Positions 32,520 to 41,052 of a stretch of 64,000 nt of DNA are shown here, in pieces. Source of the stretch: Gammaproteobacteria bacterium (GTDB lineage Bacteria > Pseudomonadota > Gammaproteobacteria > Pseudomonadales > Azotimanducaceae); assembly GCA_028821515.1 (NCBI GenBank), contig JAPPGA010000016.1, positions 1 to 64,000 of the forward strand, in the 5' to 3' direction. A model generated the notes under the pieces. The model made no database searches, had not been told where the DNA came from, and saw only the letters and a program-made list of their open reading frames with translations. A program made the position numbers and the translations under genes. Position 1 is the first letter of the stretch; the number at the start of each line of letters is the position of its first letter.

Positions 32520-33149
32520 ATGAAGGTTCTGGTCATCGGTGCAAACGGCAACACGGCAACGCGCCTCGTGCGACGCCTTGCCCAGGGCCCCCACGATCCG
32601 GTAGCAATGATCCGGGATCCGGCGCAACGCGCGAAGTTCGACGCGCTTGGAGTGCCCACTGTGCTTGGCGACCTGGAGTACCCCATCGATCATGCCGTCT
32701 CCGGCGCGGATGCGATCGTGTTCGCGGCGGGTTCGGGCGGCCATACCGGCAAGGACAAGACGGTATTGGTGGATTACCTCGGCGCGATTCGATCCATGGT
32801 CGCCGCACAGGTCCACGACGTGCGCCGCTACGTCATGCTGAGTTCGCTCAATGCGGACATTCACAGCACGTCGCGAATCGCGCACTATCACAAGGCCAAG
32901 GCCCATGCAGACAACCATTTGCGCGAAACCGGCCTAGCCTACACCATCGTCTGTCCCGGCGGATTAACCGATGACGCCGGCACGGGAAGGGTCGTTGCGA
33001 GCGCCGACCTCGAGGGTCCAGGCCTGACCTCGCGGGAGAATCTGGCGCAGGCATTGGCCATGTGCCTGGATCTTGAAAACACCATCGGGAAGTCCTTCGG
33101 CCTGCTCGACGGAGACATGCCCATCGACGTGGCGTTGCGGTCGCTGTAG
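32520..33149 (+). CDS. atypical SDR / NAD(P)-binding Rossmann protein
   Basis: This 209-residue single-domain Rossmann protein of the NmrA/YhfK-like atypical SDR group has the dinucleotide motif VIGANGNTATRLV at the N-terminus, then DAIVFAAGSGG and YVMLSSLNAD. A candidate active-site tyrosine/lysine lies in HYHKAKAHAD, followed by YTIVCPGGL. It could be an NAD(P)H-dependent reductase or a redox sensor. Its ATG follows GGAGAAAGGCA. Confidence 0.8.
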   Translation: MKVLVIGANGNTATRLVRRLAQGPHDPVAMIRDPAQRAKFDALGVPTVLGDLEYPIDHAVSGADAIVFAAGSGGHTGKDKTVLVDYLGAIRSMVAAQVHDVRRYVMLSSLNADIHSTSRIAHYHKAKAHADNHLRETGLAYTIVCPGGLTDDAGTGRVVASADLEGPGLTSRENLAQALAMCLDLENTIGKSFGLLDGDMPIDVALRSL

Positions 33150-33185
33150 CTTCCCGACCGGTGCCATATCCGGGTGGAAGCGAAA

Positions 33186-35210
33186 CTACCGCATCAGGTT
33201 CTGGTCGCGGATCATCGAGATTTCGTCCCGCAGCGCCGCGGCTTCCTCGAACTCCAGGTTCTTTGCGCGATCCAGCATTTCCCGCTCGAGTTTCTCGAGC
33301 AGCTTGCCGATTTCCGCGGGATCCTCGGGCGTCATCCTGCGGCGCTCGCCGCCGCGGCGGCGGTCGCCAGATCGGCGGCCGGTCTTCGCGCGGCCGGGAA
33401 CTGCCCTGGCGCTTTCCATGATGTCCGGAATGTCCTTGACGATACCCTTCGGCGTGATGTCGTGTTCGGCATTGAAACTTACCTGCTTCGCTCGCCGCCG
33501 CTCGGTCTCGTCGATGGCCGCCCGCATCGATCCCGTGATCGTGTCCGCATAAAGAATGGCGCGACCGTTCAGGTGGCGTGCGGCGCGTCCGATGGTCTGG
33601 ATCAGTGAGCGTTCCGCGCGCAGGAAACCCTCCTTGTCGGCATCAAGGACAGCGACCAGCGAGACCTCGGGCATGTCCAACCCCTCTCGCAACAGGTTGA
33701 TGCCGACGAGCACGTCGAACACCCCGAGTCGAAGATCCCGAATGATCTCGGTTCGCTCCACGGTGTCGATGTCGGAGTGCAGGTAGCGCACGCGCATGCC
33801 GTGCTCGTCGAGGTACTCGGTGAGGTCCTCGGCCATGCGCTTGGTCAGGGTGGTGACCAGGACGCGATCGCCCTTTGCCACAGTCGTCCGAAGTTCCTCG
33901 AACAGGTCGTCCACCTGGGTCGAGGCGGGACGCACGATCACCTGGGGGTCCACGAGGCCCGTGGGACGAACCACCTGCTCCACCACCTGCCCGGCGTTCT
34001 CCGCTTCGTAATCGCCCGGCGTTGCGGAGACGAAGATCATCTGCGGCGACAGCGTTTCCCACTCATCGAATCGTAGCGGCCGGTTGTCCAGCGCCGACGG
34101 GAGCCGAAAGCCGTACTCGACCAGGGTTTCCTTGCGTGACCTGTCTCCCTTGTACATGCCGCCAAGCTGCGGGATGGTGACGTGGGACTCGTCGATGACC
34201 AGGAGTGCGTTCTTCGGCAGGTAGTCGAACAGGGTGGGGGGTGGTTCTCCGGCCTCGCGGCCTGACAGGTAACGCGAGTAGTTCTCGATGCCGCTGCAAT
34301 AGCCGACCTCCTTGATCATCTCGAGGTCGAATCGGGTACGTTGTTCCAGGCGTTGCGCCTCCACCAGCTTGTCGTTGACCCTCAGGTATTCGACGCGGTC
34401 CCGGAGTTCTTCGCGTATGTCGTCGATGACGGCAAGTATGCGTTCCCTCGGCGTGACGTAGTGGGTCTTGGGAAACACCGTGTAACGGGGAACGCGGCTT
34501 GCGACCTCGCCGGTCAGTGGGTCGAACACCGAGATGTTCTCAATCTCGTCGTCGAACAGCTCGATACGCACCGCCTGCTTCTCGGACTCCGCGGGAAAGA
34601 CATCGATCACGTCGCCGCGTACGCGGTAGGCGCCGCGCTGGAACGCGGTGTCGTTTCGCGTGTATTGCAGTTCCGCGAGGCGTCGTACGATTTGGCGCTG
34701 ATCCACCCGGTCTCCGCGGTCGAGGTGGAGCACCATGCGGAGGTACGACTGAGGATCGCCGAGGCCATAGATGGCGGAGACCGATGCGACGATGATCGCA
34801 TCGGAGCGCTCGATCAGCGCCTTGGTGGCGGACAGGCGCATCTGTTCGATGTGGGCGTTGATGGATGCGTCCTTTTCGATGTAGGTGTCGGACGCGGGCA
34901 CGTAGGCTTCGGGCTGGTAGTAGTCGTAGTAGGAGACGAAGTACTCCACGGCGTTGTTCGGGAAGAACTCCCGGAACTCGCCATAGAGCTGGGCGGCCAA
35001 CGTCTTGTTCGGCGCGAGCACCAGCGCCGGGCGCTGGACCGCCTCTATGACCTTGGCAATGGCGAAAGTCTTGCCGGATCCGGTGACGCCCAGGAGGGTC
35101 TGGTGGGCAAGGCCGTCCTCCAGTCCTTCGATCAGTTCGGAGATCGCCGTGGGTTGATCCCCGGCGGGCTCGTAATCGGCGACTACGCGCAGCTCCGAGA
35201 CGGCTTGCAT
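33186..35210 (-). CDS. uvrB: UvrB, excinuclease ABC subunit B
   Basis: UvrB is the damage-verifying helicase-like subunit of nucleotide excision repair. The 674-residue product has Walker [10 protein letters not shown] (41-49), the beta-hairpin region [16 protein letters not shown] box VIDESH, helicase motif [14 protein letters not shown] and the C-terminal UVR domain ([21 protein letters not shown]). ATG at 35210 is exact. The 1020-residue track ORF adds an out-of-frame reading of the nucleoside hydrolase gene. The ATG overlaps the upstream gene's TGA by one base. Confidence 0.97.
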   Translation of the reverse strand: MQAVSELRVVADYEPAGDQPTAISELIEGLEDGLAHQTLLGVTGSGKTFAIAKVIEAVQRPALVLAPNKTLAAQLYGEFREFFPNNAVEYFVSYYDYYQPEAYVPASDTYIEKDASINAHIEQMRLSATKALIERSDAIIVASVSAIYGLGDPQSYLRMVLHLDRGDRVDQRQIVRRLAELQYTRNDTAFQRGAYRVRGDVIDVFPAESEKQAVRIELFDDEIENISVFDPLTGEVASRVPRYTVFPKTHYVTPRERILAVIDDIREELRDRVEYLRVNDKLVEAQRLEQRTRFDLEMIKEVGYCSGIENYSRYLSGREAGEPPPTLFDYLPKNALLVIDESHVTIPQLGGMYKGDRSRKETLVEYGFRLPSALDNRPLRFDEWETLSPQMIFVSATPGDYEAENAGQVVEQVVRPTGLVDPQVIVRPASTQVDDLFEELRTTVAKGDRVLVTTLTKRMAEDLTEYLDEHGMRVRYLHSDIDTVERTEIIRDLRLGVFDVLVGINLLREGLDMPEVSLVAVLDADKEGFLRAERSLIQTIGRAARHLNGRAILYADTITGSMRAAIDETERRRAKQVSFNAEHDITPKGIVKDIPDIMESARAVPGRAKTGRRSGDRRRGGERRRMTPEDPAEIGKLLEKLEREMLDRAKNLEFEEAAALRDEISMIRDQNLMR

Positions 35211-36115
35211 CAGTCCATGCACTCCAGGACCAGGTCCATCGCCCGGCCCGCGTCGATCCGGTACGCCACCCTGGCGTTGGCCGGGTCCTGCCGGCGCGTG
35301 CTCCGTTGATCGACGACCGTCATGCCCCGCGTCAGCGTTCCCTCGAGTTCGATGTCCACTGCCCGGGGTTCGGTTTCGATCAGTTGGGGATGCGTCACGG
35401 CCAGGACCGCGCACGGGTCGTGCAGGGCGGCTTCGCGGGTACCGATCAGATCCTCCATGCGCGTGTGCAGGTAGTCGAACAGCCCGGCAGCGAACTTCGC
35501 GCGCGGATTGGCGGCCTTGCGCAGGCGGGAAACGATGGCGTCCGTCGTGCGCAACTGGTGCGTCAGATTGAGCCCGCACATGGTGAGCTCTGCGCCCGCC
35601 TGGAAGACGCGCGCCGCCGCCTCCGGGTCGGCGAATATGTTGAATTCGGCAACCCGGGTGGTGTTTCCGACCGTAGCGCTGCCGCCCATGATCGAAATCC
35701 CGGCAATGCGCTGCACCCACGACGGGTCGCGGTCGATGGCGAGCGCAAGATTGGTCAACGGTCCGAGCGCGATGATCCAGACGTCCGGGTCCGGGGCGTC
35801 GAGCAGGAACTCCACGGCGTCGTCGCCGGCCACGGTGCGCCGGTGCTCGACACGCTCGACGCCGTCGAGCCCGGACTGACCATGAACGACCTGCGCATGA
35901 CGGGGTTCGCCTGCCAGCGGACGCGCGGCACCCGCATGCACGGGTGTGTCGACATCGAGCAGCGCGGTCACCATCAGCGCGTTTGCCGTCGTTGCCGCCA
36001 GGGGTGCATTGCCGGACACCGTGGATATGCCAAGCACCTGGGCGTGCCGGTGGGCCAGCATCAGGGCGACGGCATCGTCGTGTCCCGGATCGCAGTCGAT
36101 GATTACGCGGGTCAT
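35210..36115 (-). CDS. inosine-uridine-type nucleoside hydrolase
   Basis: This enzyme hydrolyses the N-glycosidic bond of ribonucleosides (purine/pyrimidine salvage). The 301-residue product starts at ATG 36115 with the calcium-binding [14 protein letters not shown] motif, continues with [13 protein letters not shown] and [12 protein letters not shown], and carries [25 protein letters not shown], a typical IUNH substrate-site region. It is upstream of uvrB in a TGATG overlap, so the two may be co-transcribed. Nucleoside specificity is not readable. Confidence 0.92.
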   Translation of the reverse strand: MTRVIIDCDPGHDDAVALMLAHRHAQVLGISTVSGNAPLAATTANALMVTALLDVDTPVHAGAARPLAGEPRHAQVVHGQSGLDGVERVEHRRTVAGDDAVEFLLDAPDPDVWIIALGPLTNLALAIDRDPSWVQRIAGISIMGGSATVGNTTRVAEFNIFADPEAAARVFQAGAELTMCGLNLTHQLRTTDAIVSRLRKAANPRAKFAAGLFDYLHTRMEDLIGTREAALHDPCAVLAVTHPQLIETEPRAVDIELEGTLTRGMTVVDQRSTRRQDPANARVAYRIDAGRAMDLVLECMD

Positions 36116-36170
36116 GGCCGTCACTATAGTGCCGGTCGCCACGGCATTCCACGATGGCCCTTGCGTCAAT

Positions 36171-36251
36171 CAGGACACCTCCCACGGGTGAATCAGGGAC
36201 ACCCACGTATCTGCTAGGGACAGGCATCCAAATTGGGGGGACACCCACTGA
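36171..36251. repeat. cluster of degenerate GGGACACCCA repeats
   Basis: The gap holds CAGGACACCTCCCACGG, CAGGGACACCCACG, TAGGGACAGGCATCCA and GGGGGACACCCACTGA in the same orientation. The core matches the tandem pair at 20864-20897. Confidence 0.6.
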
Positions 36252-36365
36252 AAACGGACGCCCGCGCGGTGGATTGGTTGTCCCCGCTGGTGACCATCGG
36301 TGCGATTCGGGTGCTTATGCCTGGCGTGTTGAATACACTTGGGTGGTCGAAAAGGTGTGTGCGAA

Positions 36366-37193
36366 ATGACAGAACCGTTCGTAGGCAAGCAACTTACATT
36401 GCGAGAGTTCACGGTGACCGACCGGTTGCTGTCCGACTTTCACGGCGGCCTCGCGCTCAACCCGCGGGCGGACGGCAGGGTGCCAACCGCGGTTGCCAGT
36501 GATGCCGAGAGCGCCTACTTCAACGAGATCGCGTTCGCCAATCATGTCGGTCACCTATGGATGCGCCAGGGATGGGAGTGCTTCGGGCAGATGACTGCCC
36601 GGGGGACCTACGTTACGAGTGGTTGCATTCGCGACATCTATCCTCATCGCGACCGTTCGGTGGTGCACTACGAAGTGGAAGCCCGGGACGCCACCGGCAA
36701 GTTGGTGATTCGTACTCACCATCACCAGAGCTTCCTGCGCGAAGTGCCCGCTGGAGGCGAGGTCGCGTTTCGGGATCCGTCGAAGAAACCCGGCGTTCGC
36801 AAGTTCGTGGTGCCTGAAGGCGAGGCGTTCGGCGGACTCTCGCGAACGATCACGATCGAAATGTGCGGCGAGTTCTTCCATGGCAATGCGAACTATCACA
36901 CCGACAGGCAGGCTTCGAGAACGCTGGGATTCCGCGACGTCGTCGTTGGTGGCCGCATGACTATGGCCTATGCCGCGAACGTTCTCGAAGATCACTTCGG
37001 CGATGCCTGGTGGCAGAGCGGGCGAATCGATCTCAAGTTCACCAATCCGGTCTGGCCCGGGGACACGATCACCGTTCGTGGCGTCGCAACCGGTGATGTC
37101 GATGGTGATCCTGATCGTCGCGGGGCGTTTGTCTGGCTGGCGAAGGCTGACGACACGGTTGCGCTGGTAGCCGAGGCCAGTGTCGCTGCCTGA
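36366..37193 (+). CDS. MaoC-like hotdog-fold protein
   Basis: This 275-residue protein appears to carry two hotdog-like halves. The second contains FHGNANYHTDRQASRTLGF and VVGGRMTMAYAANVL, the place of the MaoC hydratase motif, and ends with LKFTNPVWPGDTITVRG. In classical MaoC hydratases the motif is D-x4-H. Here an Asn occupies the Asp position while the His is kept, so hydratase activity is uncertain. ATG at 36366 is preferred over the track start at 36339. The next gene overlaps its end by 14 bases, suggesting joint function on an acyl substrate. Confidence 0.72.
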   Translation: MTEPFVGKQLTLREFTVTDRLLSDFHGGLALNPRADGRVPTAVASDAESAYFNEIAFANHVGHLWMRQGWECFGQMTARGTYVTSGCIRDIYPHRDRSVVHYEVEARDATGKLVIRTHHHQSFLREVPAGGEVAFRDPSKKPGVRKFVVPEGEAFGGLSRTITIEMCGEFFHGNANYHTDRQASRTLGFRDVVVGGRMTMAYAANVLEDHFGDAWWQSGRIDLKFTNPVWPGDTITVRGVATGDVDGDPDRRGAFVWLAKADDTVALVAEASVAA

Positions 37194-38073
37194 CGAAACC
37201 GCTGGCGACCCGGGCGTCAGGTCCGAGACCTTCATCTATGGACGGGTGTGCGAGCCGCATGGCGGGCATCCGATCCAACTCCGTCTTGAGCGGTATGTCA
37301 GCCTCGACGATGATGTACGACTGGGCAAGGCCGTGATCATGGTGCATGGCGGCGCCTGGACATCCAACGACCGCCACTCTCCGCACGTCGTCTGCTGCAA
37401 TCTTGCGGAAGCGGGTTTCTCGGTGTTTTCCCTCGACTTTCGGGATGGACGGGACGGCAAGCACCCGTGCGCGGTGCGGGACATCACCGCTGGAATCCGC
37501 TACGTCCGGGCACGGGCGGAACAATTCGGCATCGATGCGGACGGCATCGCGTTGATCGGAAGTTCTTCAGGCGGCCACCTGGCGCTCCTGACGGCAATTC
37601 AGCCGGACGTGCCTGAATATCGCGGCACGTCGACGGCTATCGCGGGCGGGGACGATCTCTCCGCCAGCGTCGGCTGCGTCGTCGCCCTTTGGCCGGTTTC
37701 CAACCCGGAGAGGCGGCTCCGGCACGCTATCGAGACCGGGCGCGACGAACTCGTCCAGGCACATTTCCGCTACTACCGGGACGAGGCACACATGCGCGAT
37801 GCAAGCGTGCAACGGCGGCTCAGGGCGGGAGAAGCGCAAAGCGTTCCGCCGTTACTTGTCGTCCAACCGGGCGAAGACGCCAACGTGCCGAGGGACATGA
37901 CGCTCGACCTCGTGCGGGAGTACCAGGAGGCCGGCGGAACCGTTCACTATCTCTTCTATCCCGGATTGCGGCACGGCTTCGCCTACGAGGCGTCGACCGC
38001 AACGACGCGTCTCCTGGAAGAGATTCGCTGGTTCATCAAGCGGTACACCCATCCAGAACGCGCCCTGCGCTGA
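37180..38073 (+). CDS. alpha/beta hydrolase, carboxylesterase-like
   Basis: This 297-residue alpha/beta hydrolase of the hormone-sensitive-lipase/BD-FAE-like group has oxyanion-hole motif VHGGAW, nucleophile elbow GSSSGGH, an acid in PGEDANVP and the catalytic His in LRHGFAYE. GTG start lies inside the end of the MaoC-like gene, implying coupled expression. The substrate is unknown, and a short ester or acyl compound is likely from family membership. Confidence 0.82.
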   Translation: MSLPDETAGDPGVRSETFIYGRVCEPHGGHPIQLRLERYVSLDDDVRLGKAVIMVHGGAWTSNDRHSPHVVCCNLAEAGFSVFSLDFRDGRDGKHPCAVRDITAGIRYVRARAEQFGIDADGIALIGSSSGGHLALLTAIQPDVPEYRGTSTAIAGGDDLSASVGCVVALWPVSNPERRLRHAIETGRDELVQAHFRYYRDEAHMRDASVQRRLRAGEAQSVPPLLVVQPGEDANVPRDMTLDLVREYQEAGGTVHYLFYPGLRHGFAYEASTATTRLLEEIRWFIKRYTHPERALR

Positions 38074-38095
38074 CTATCGTGCGGGCGAGGTAGCA

Positions 38096-38226
38096 GGGGT
38101 AGAAGAAAAGGGCGTGTCGGCGATCCCGGTATCTCGAAACCGCCGAGAGCAAACCTCAATTGGGGAAGGACACTCTTGGGGGAGGACTATGGAGAGGTTT
38201 GCTGCACACGCCAAAAACTAACGATG
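38096..38226 (-). ncRNA. candidate structured small RNA with C-rich loops
   Basis: Read leftwards, the transcript would fold as a three-way junction. GGCGUGU pairs with ACACGCC (closing stem; plus 38206-38212 and 38111-38117), AGCAAACCUC pairs with GAGGUUUGCU (38194-38203 and 38148-38157) around a 36-base loop, and CGGCG pairs with CGCCG (38141-38145 and 38118-38122). CUUUUCUUCU follows, like an intrinsic terminator. The large loop carries UCCUCCCCC and UCCUUCCCC, both complementary to Shine-Dalgarno sequences. A TTGACA -35 lies just upstream, among TGTACA sites. There is no ORF here. This is seen directly but expression is unproven. Confidence 0.55.
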
Positions 38227-38232
38227 TCCGGC

Positions 38233-38287
38233 ATTTTGTACAGTACAAAAACTCTTGTCAAGTCCTTTTGTACAACTTTTGTATAGT
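38233..38287. promoter_or_regulatory. TGTACA operators and promoter elements
   Basis: An AT-rich island contains the perfect 17-base palindrome TTTTGTACAGTACAAAA (38234-38250) and a further TTTTGTACAA (38266-38275). On the minus strand TTGACA (38256-38261) and CAAAAT (38233-38238) are 17 bases apart, and the first palindrome overlaps this -10 region. On the plus strand TTGTCA (38255) and TATAGT (38282) are unusually far apart with TGTACA in the spacer, as in MerR-activated promoters. Confidence 0.5.
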
Positions 38288-38289
38288 TT

Positions 38290-39165
38290 TTATTGTCGAG
38301 GATGCAGGATCTGATGCTGTTCGACAAATGCTTCCAGCGCCTCCTCGAGCCGGATGCGCGCATGTTCGGCGGCACTTGCTCCCGGATGTCTGGCGTCACC
38401 GTCTGCACATCGGGAGGCATGGACCGAAAACGCGTCCAGCTCGTTGATGAGTTCCACGAGGCCCCGGGCGCAACCGCATCCCACCTGCGATTCCGACATC
38501 GCGATCTGCAGCAACTCATCCTCGCTGAAGCGGCGAAGTTCGCTGCGATCGTCACCACCCAACGCCACGGCCTGGGACAGGCAGGCGTACTCGACATCGG
38601 GCCAGGGCGCCGGCCAGCGGAGCAGGGAGACCCCTAGTCCGGCAGCCGTCTCGGCGTCCTGCTCGTGTCCGTACCTGCACGCACACACCAGTCGAGAATT
38701 GGGAACGATGCTCCTAAGTCGTTCTATTTGCTTTGGATCCAGGCTCGGAAGTTGCACTAGAAGCACATCGAGGGCGGGAAGCAGATCCGTATACGCCTCG
38801 AAGGTGTCGAGGCTTGCCCACCGGCCGAGCACGTTCAGGCGGCTCTGCTCCTGATCGCGTTCAGCCAGTATCAGGCTCGCGCCGACCAGTCCCACGCGCG
38901 CGGCGCCTCCGCGTCCGGGCCTGACAGCCAGCCGAGCGTCGAGCTCTTCGCTCGTCAGCCGAATGAGTTGGCTGATCGCCTGGCCCCGGTCGAGGAGCAC
39001 CTTGATTTTCTTCAGGTGCTCAATCTGACCCGAGTCGTAGAAGCGCGTCTTCCCGCTCCGGTGGGCTGGCTGAAGGTCGTAGCGGCGCTCCCATGCACGC
39101 AGCCGCTCGGCGCTGATTTCCGTGAGCTTGGAGACTGCACCAATCCTGTACAGGTCTGATGTCAT
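38290..39165 (-). CDS. MerR-family regulator, LitR/CarH-like
   Basis: This 291-residue regulator has an N-terminal MerR winged-helix domain (YRIGAVSKLTEISAERLRAWERRYDLQPAHRS, about 6-40), a linker helix region and a C-terminal domain with the Rossmann-like order of B12-binding regulators (RVGLVGASLILAE, LDVLLVQLPSL, LVCACRYG). The DxHxxG cobalamin motif is absent, so it is probably a B12-independent LitR-type protein. TGTACA sites flank the gene on both sides and one overlaps its start, which fits autoregulation. It is divergent from the acyl-CoA ligase gene. Confidence 0.85.
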   Translation of the reverse strand: MTSDLYRIGAVSKLTEISAERLRAWERRYDLQPAHRSGKTRFYDSGQIEHLKKIKVLLDRGQAISQLIRLTSEELDARLAVRPGRGGAARVGLVGASLILAERDQEQSRLNVLGRWASLDTFEAYTDLLPALDVLLVQLPSLDPKQIERLRSIVPNSRLVCACRYGHEQDAETAAGLGVSLLRWPAPWPDVEYACLSQAVALGGDDRSELRRFSEDELLQIAMSESQVGCGCARGLVELINELDAFSVHASRCADGDARHPGASAAEHARIRLEEALEAFVEQHQILHPRQ

Positions 39166-39195
39166 GCCGTGTCCAGTGCACGTGGGGACGCGAAT

Positions 39196-39221
39196 TGTAC
39201 AGAATTGGGCAAATATGTACA
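39196..39221. promoter_or_regulatory. paired TGTACA operator in the merR/ligase intergenic region
   Basis: TGTACA at 39196-39201 and 39216-39221 are exactly 20 bases apart, two helical turns on one DNA face. Further TGTACA copies lie at 39148-39153 (inside the merR start region) and 39325-39330. On the minus strand TGTACA and TACAAT can serve as -35 and -10 of merR with a 16-base spacer. Confidence 0.55.
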
Positions 39222-39397
39222 GACTTCCGATAAGCTGTCCGGTGTTTGTCCAGGACGAAGACCAGTAACTGGCGCGGACAGGGACGCCCTCCGGCGCAGC
39301 ATTCGCATGGATGAATAGGGCGCCTGTACAGGGAAGGCTGTTGGCTGCGCGGGCTTTTGCGACAATCCTCCCGAATTCGGCTTACCGGAAACCGGAT

Positions 39398-40942
39398 ATG
39401 CGGAACAACATCGGTGAATGGATGACCAGGCGCGCCTTCCTCACGCCAGGTCGGGAAGGGTACGTGGACAGCGACCTCGGTCTCAGGTTGACGTTCGCCG
39501 AGATGAATGCGCGTTGCAATCGCGTGGCCAACGCGTTCCTCGCCGCCGGCGTATCTCCCGGCGAGCGCGTCGCCCTCCTGCTCATGAATTGCGCGGAATT
39601 CATGGAGACGTTCTTCGCCCTGGCGAAGATCGGCGCGGTCGCGGTGCCCCTCAACTGGCGCCTGGTACCGGACGAACTCGAGTTCATCCTCTCGGATAGC
39701 GGTTCCACGCGGTTGATCTTCAGCGCCGAGTTCCTCGACAACGTTGCCCAACTGCAGGGCCGGGGAGGCAAGACCGATATCGCGCACTGGCTGCAGGTGG
39801 TGGGCGACGACGAGGATGTCGCCCCTTTCGCCGAGAACTTCGGTAACTTCCGGGACGCCGCGCCCGATCAAGAGCCAGCCCTCGGTGGCGCCGAGGACGA
39901 CATGCTGTACATCATGTACACATCCGGCACGACGGGCCTGCCGAAAGGCGTCGTACACACTCACTACACCTCCATCTGGGGTTGCCTGACCATCGCGGCC
40001 ACCACGTATTACCGCGAAGCCGACCGCTTCCTGTCTCCGTTGCCGATGTTCCATGTCGGAGCGCTGACGCCGCTTTCGTTGGGCGTTTACCGCGGCGTGA
40101 CCAGCGTCGTCATGCGCAGCTTCGATCCCCTCCGGGCGTGGGAGCTGATCGAGAGCGAGCGCGTGTCGATCGGTATCGCCGTGCCGGCCATGCTGAATTT
40201 CATGCTCCAGGTGCCCGGTCGCGAGCGCTTTGATCACTCGGCGCTGCGCTGGTGCATGTCGGGCGCGGCGCCGGTGCCCGAGTCGCTGATCCAGGCGTAT
40301 GCAGACATCGGCATCGAGATCCACCAGGTCTATGGCCTGACGGAGACCTGCGGCCCGGCCTGTCTGATCGACGCCGAGAACGCATTGAAGAAGATCGGGT
40401 CCACCGGCAAGGCGTTCTTCCACACGGACGTGAAGATCGTGAACGATTCCGGGAGCGAGTGCCTGCCGGATGTGCCGGGCGAGGTTCTCGTGCGGGGCGC
40501 GCACGTCATGCGTGAGTACTGGAACCAGCCGGAGGCGACAGCCGAGACGATCGTCAACGGCTGGCTGCACACCGGCGATGTCGCGCGGATGGACGCGGAA
40601 GGCTTCGTGTACATAGAGGACCGCATCAAGGACATGATCATCTCGGGCGGAGAAAACGTGTATCCGGCCGAGATCGAAAAGGTGCTGGAAGCGCATCCGG
40701 GCGTTCTGGAGGCCGGCGTCATCGGCCAGCCGAGCGAGACCTGGGGCGAGTCGCCCTGCGCCGTGATCGTCAAGCGGGACGATGCGCTGACGAAGGCCGG
40801 CGTAATGGACTTCTGCCAGGGGCGCCTGGCACGCTTCAAGCAGCCGAAGGAGGTCGAATTTGTCGACGACCTGCCCCGCAATCCAAGCGGCAAGATCCTG
40901 AAGCGGATACTTCGGGAACGGTTCCCCGGTCCCGCGCCGTAG
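39398..40942 (+). CDS. AMP-dependent acyl-CoA synthetase/ligase
   Basis: This 514-residue ANL-superfamily ligase activates a carboxylic acid to its CoA thioester. Motifs are the phosphate-binding YTSGTTGLPKG, YGLTETCGPA, TGDVARMDAEG, the hinge DRIKDMIISGGENVYPAEIE and the catalytic-lysine segment NPSGKILKR near the end. ATG at 39398 fits the family start. It is divergent from the MerR gene and probably shares its operators. The size suits FadD13-like medium/long-chain or aryl acid ligases. Specificity is not readable. Confidence 0.9.
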   Translation: MRNNIGEWMTRRAFLTPGREGYVDSDLGLRLTFAEMNARCNRVANAFLAAGVSPGERVALLLMNCAEFMETFFALAKIGAVAVPLNWRLVPDELEFILSDSGSTRLIFSAEFLDNVAQLQGRGGKTDIAHWLQVVGDDEDVAPFAENFGNFRDAAPDQEPALGGAEDDMLYIMYTSGTTGLPKGVVHTHYTSIWGCLTIAATTYYREADRFLSPLPMFHVGALTPLSLGVYRGVTSVVMRSFDPLRAWELIESERVSIGIAVPAMLNFMLQVPGRERFDHSALRWCMSGAAPVPESLIQAYADIGIEIHQVYGLTETCGPACLIDAENALKKIGSTGKAFFHTDVKIVNDSGSECLPDVPGEVLVRGAHVMREYWNQPEATAETIVNGWLHTGDVARMDAEGFVYIEDRIKDMIISGGENVYPAEIEKVLEAHPGVLEAGVIGQPSETWGESPCAVIVKRDDALTKAGVMDFCQGRLARFKQPKEVEFVDDLPRNPSGKILKRILRERFPGPAP

Positions 40943-41001
40943 GTGGGCTTGGACGGGGCGAAATGCGACCCGCCGGAAGGTTGGCGGATTTCGTGCTGGC
41001 T
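40943..41001 (+). repeat. dispersed intergenic repeat, copy B (diverged)
   Basis: It starts GTAGGTGGGCTTGG directly at the acyl-CoA ligase stop and ends near GGCGGATTTCGTG. It matches copies A and C over its ends, with substitutions in the middle. Confidence 0.5.
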
Positions 41002-41052
41002 CTCGGCGTGGTGGAACACGACGCGCCTTCGGTCCCGCCGGATTCCTGGGCG

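Noticed and set aside
33186-36248. 1020-residue extension of UvrB
   Set aside because: The first 346 residues are an out-of-frame reading of the nucleoside hydrolase gene. UvrB starts at 35210.
38255-38287. rightward promoter TTGTCA/TATAGT as the main promoter of the TGTACA island
   Set aside because: Spacing is 21 bases and it would transcribe antisense to the merR 3' end. It was kept only as a secondary possibility, and the leftward promoter has better elements and a structured product.
39900-39940. two TGTACA motifs inside the acyl-CoA ligase gene
   Set aside because: They fall on codons of the conserved LYIMYTSGTTG region and are more simply explained by protein conservation.
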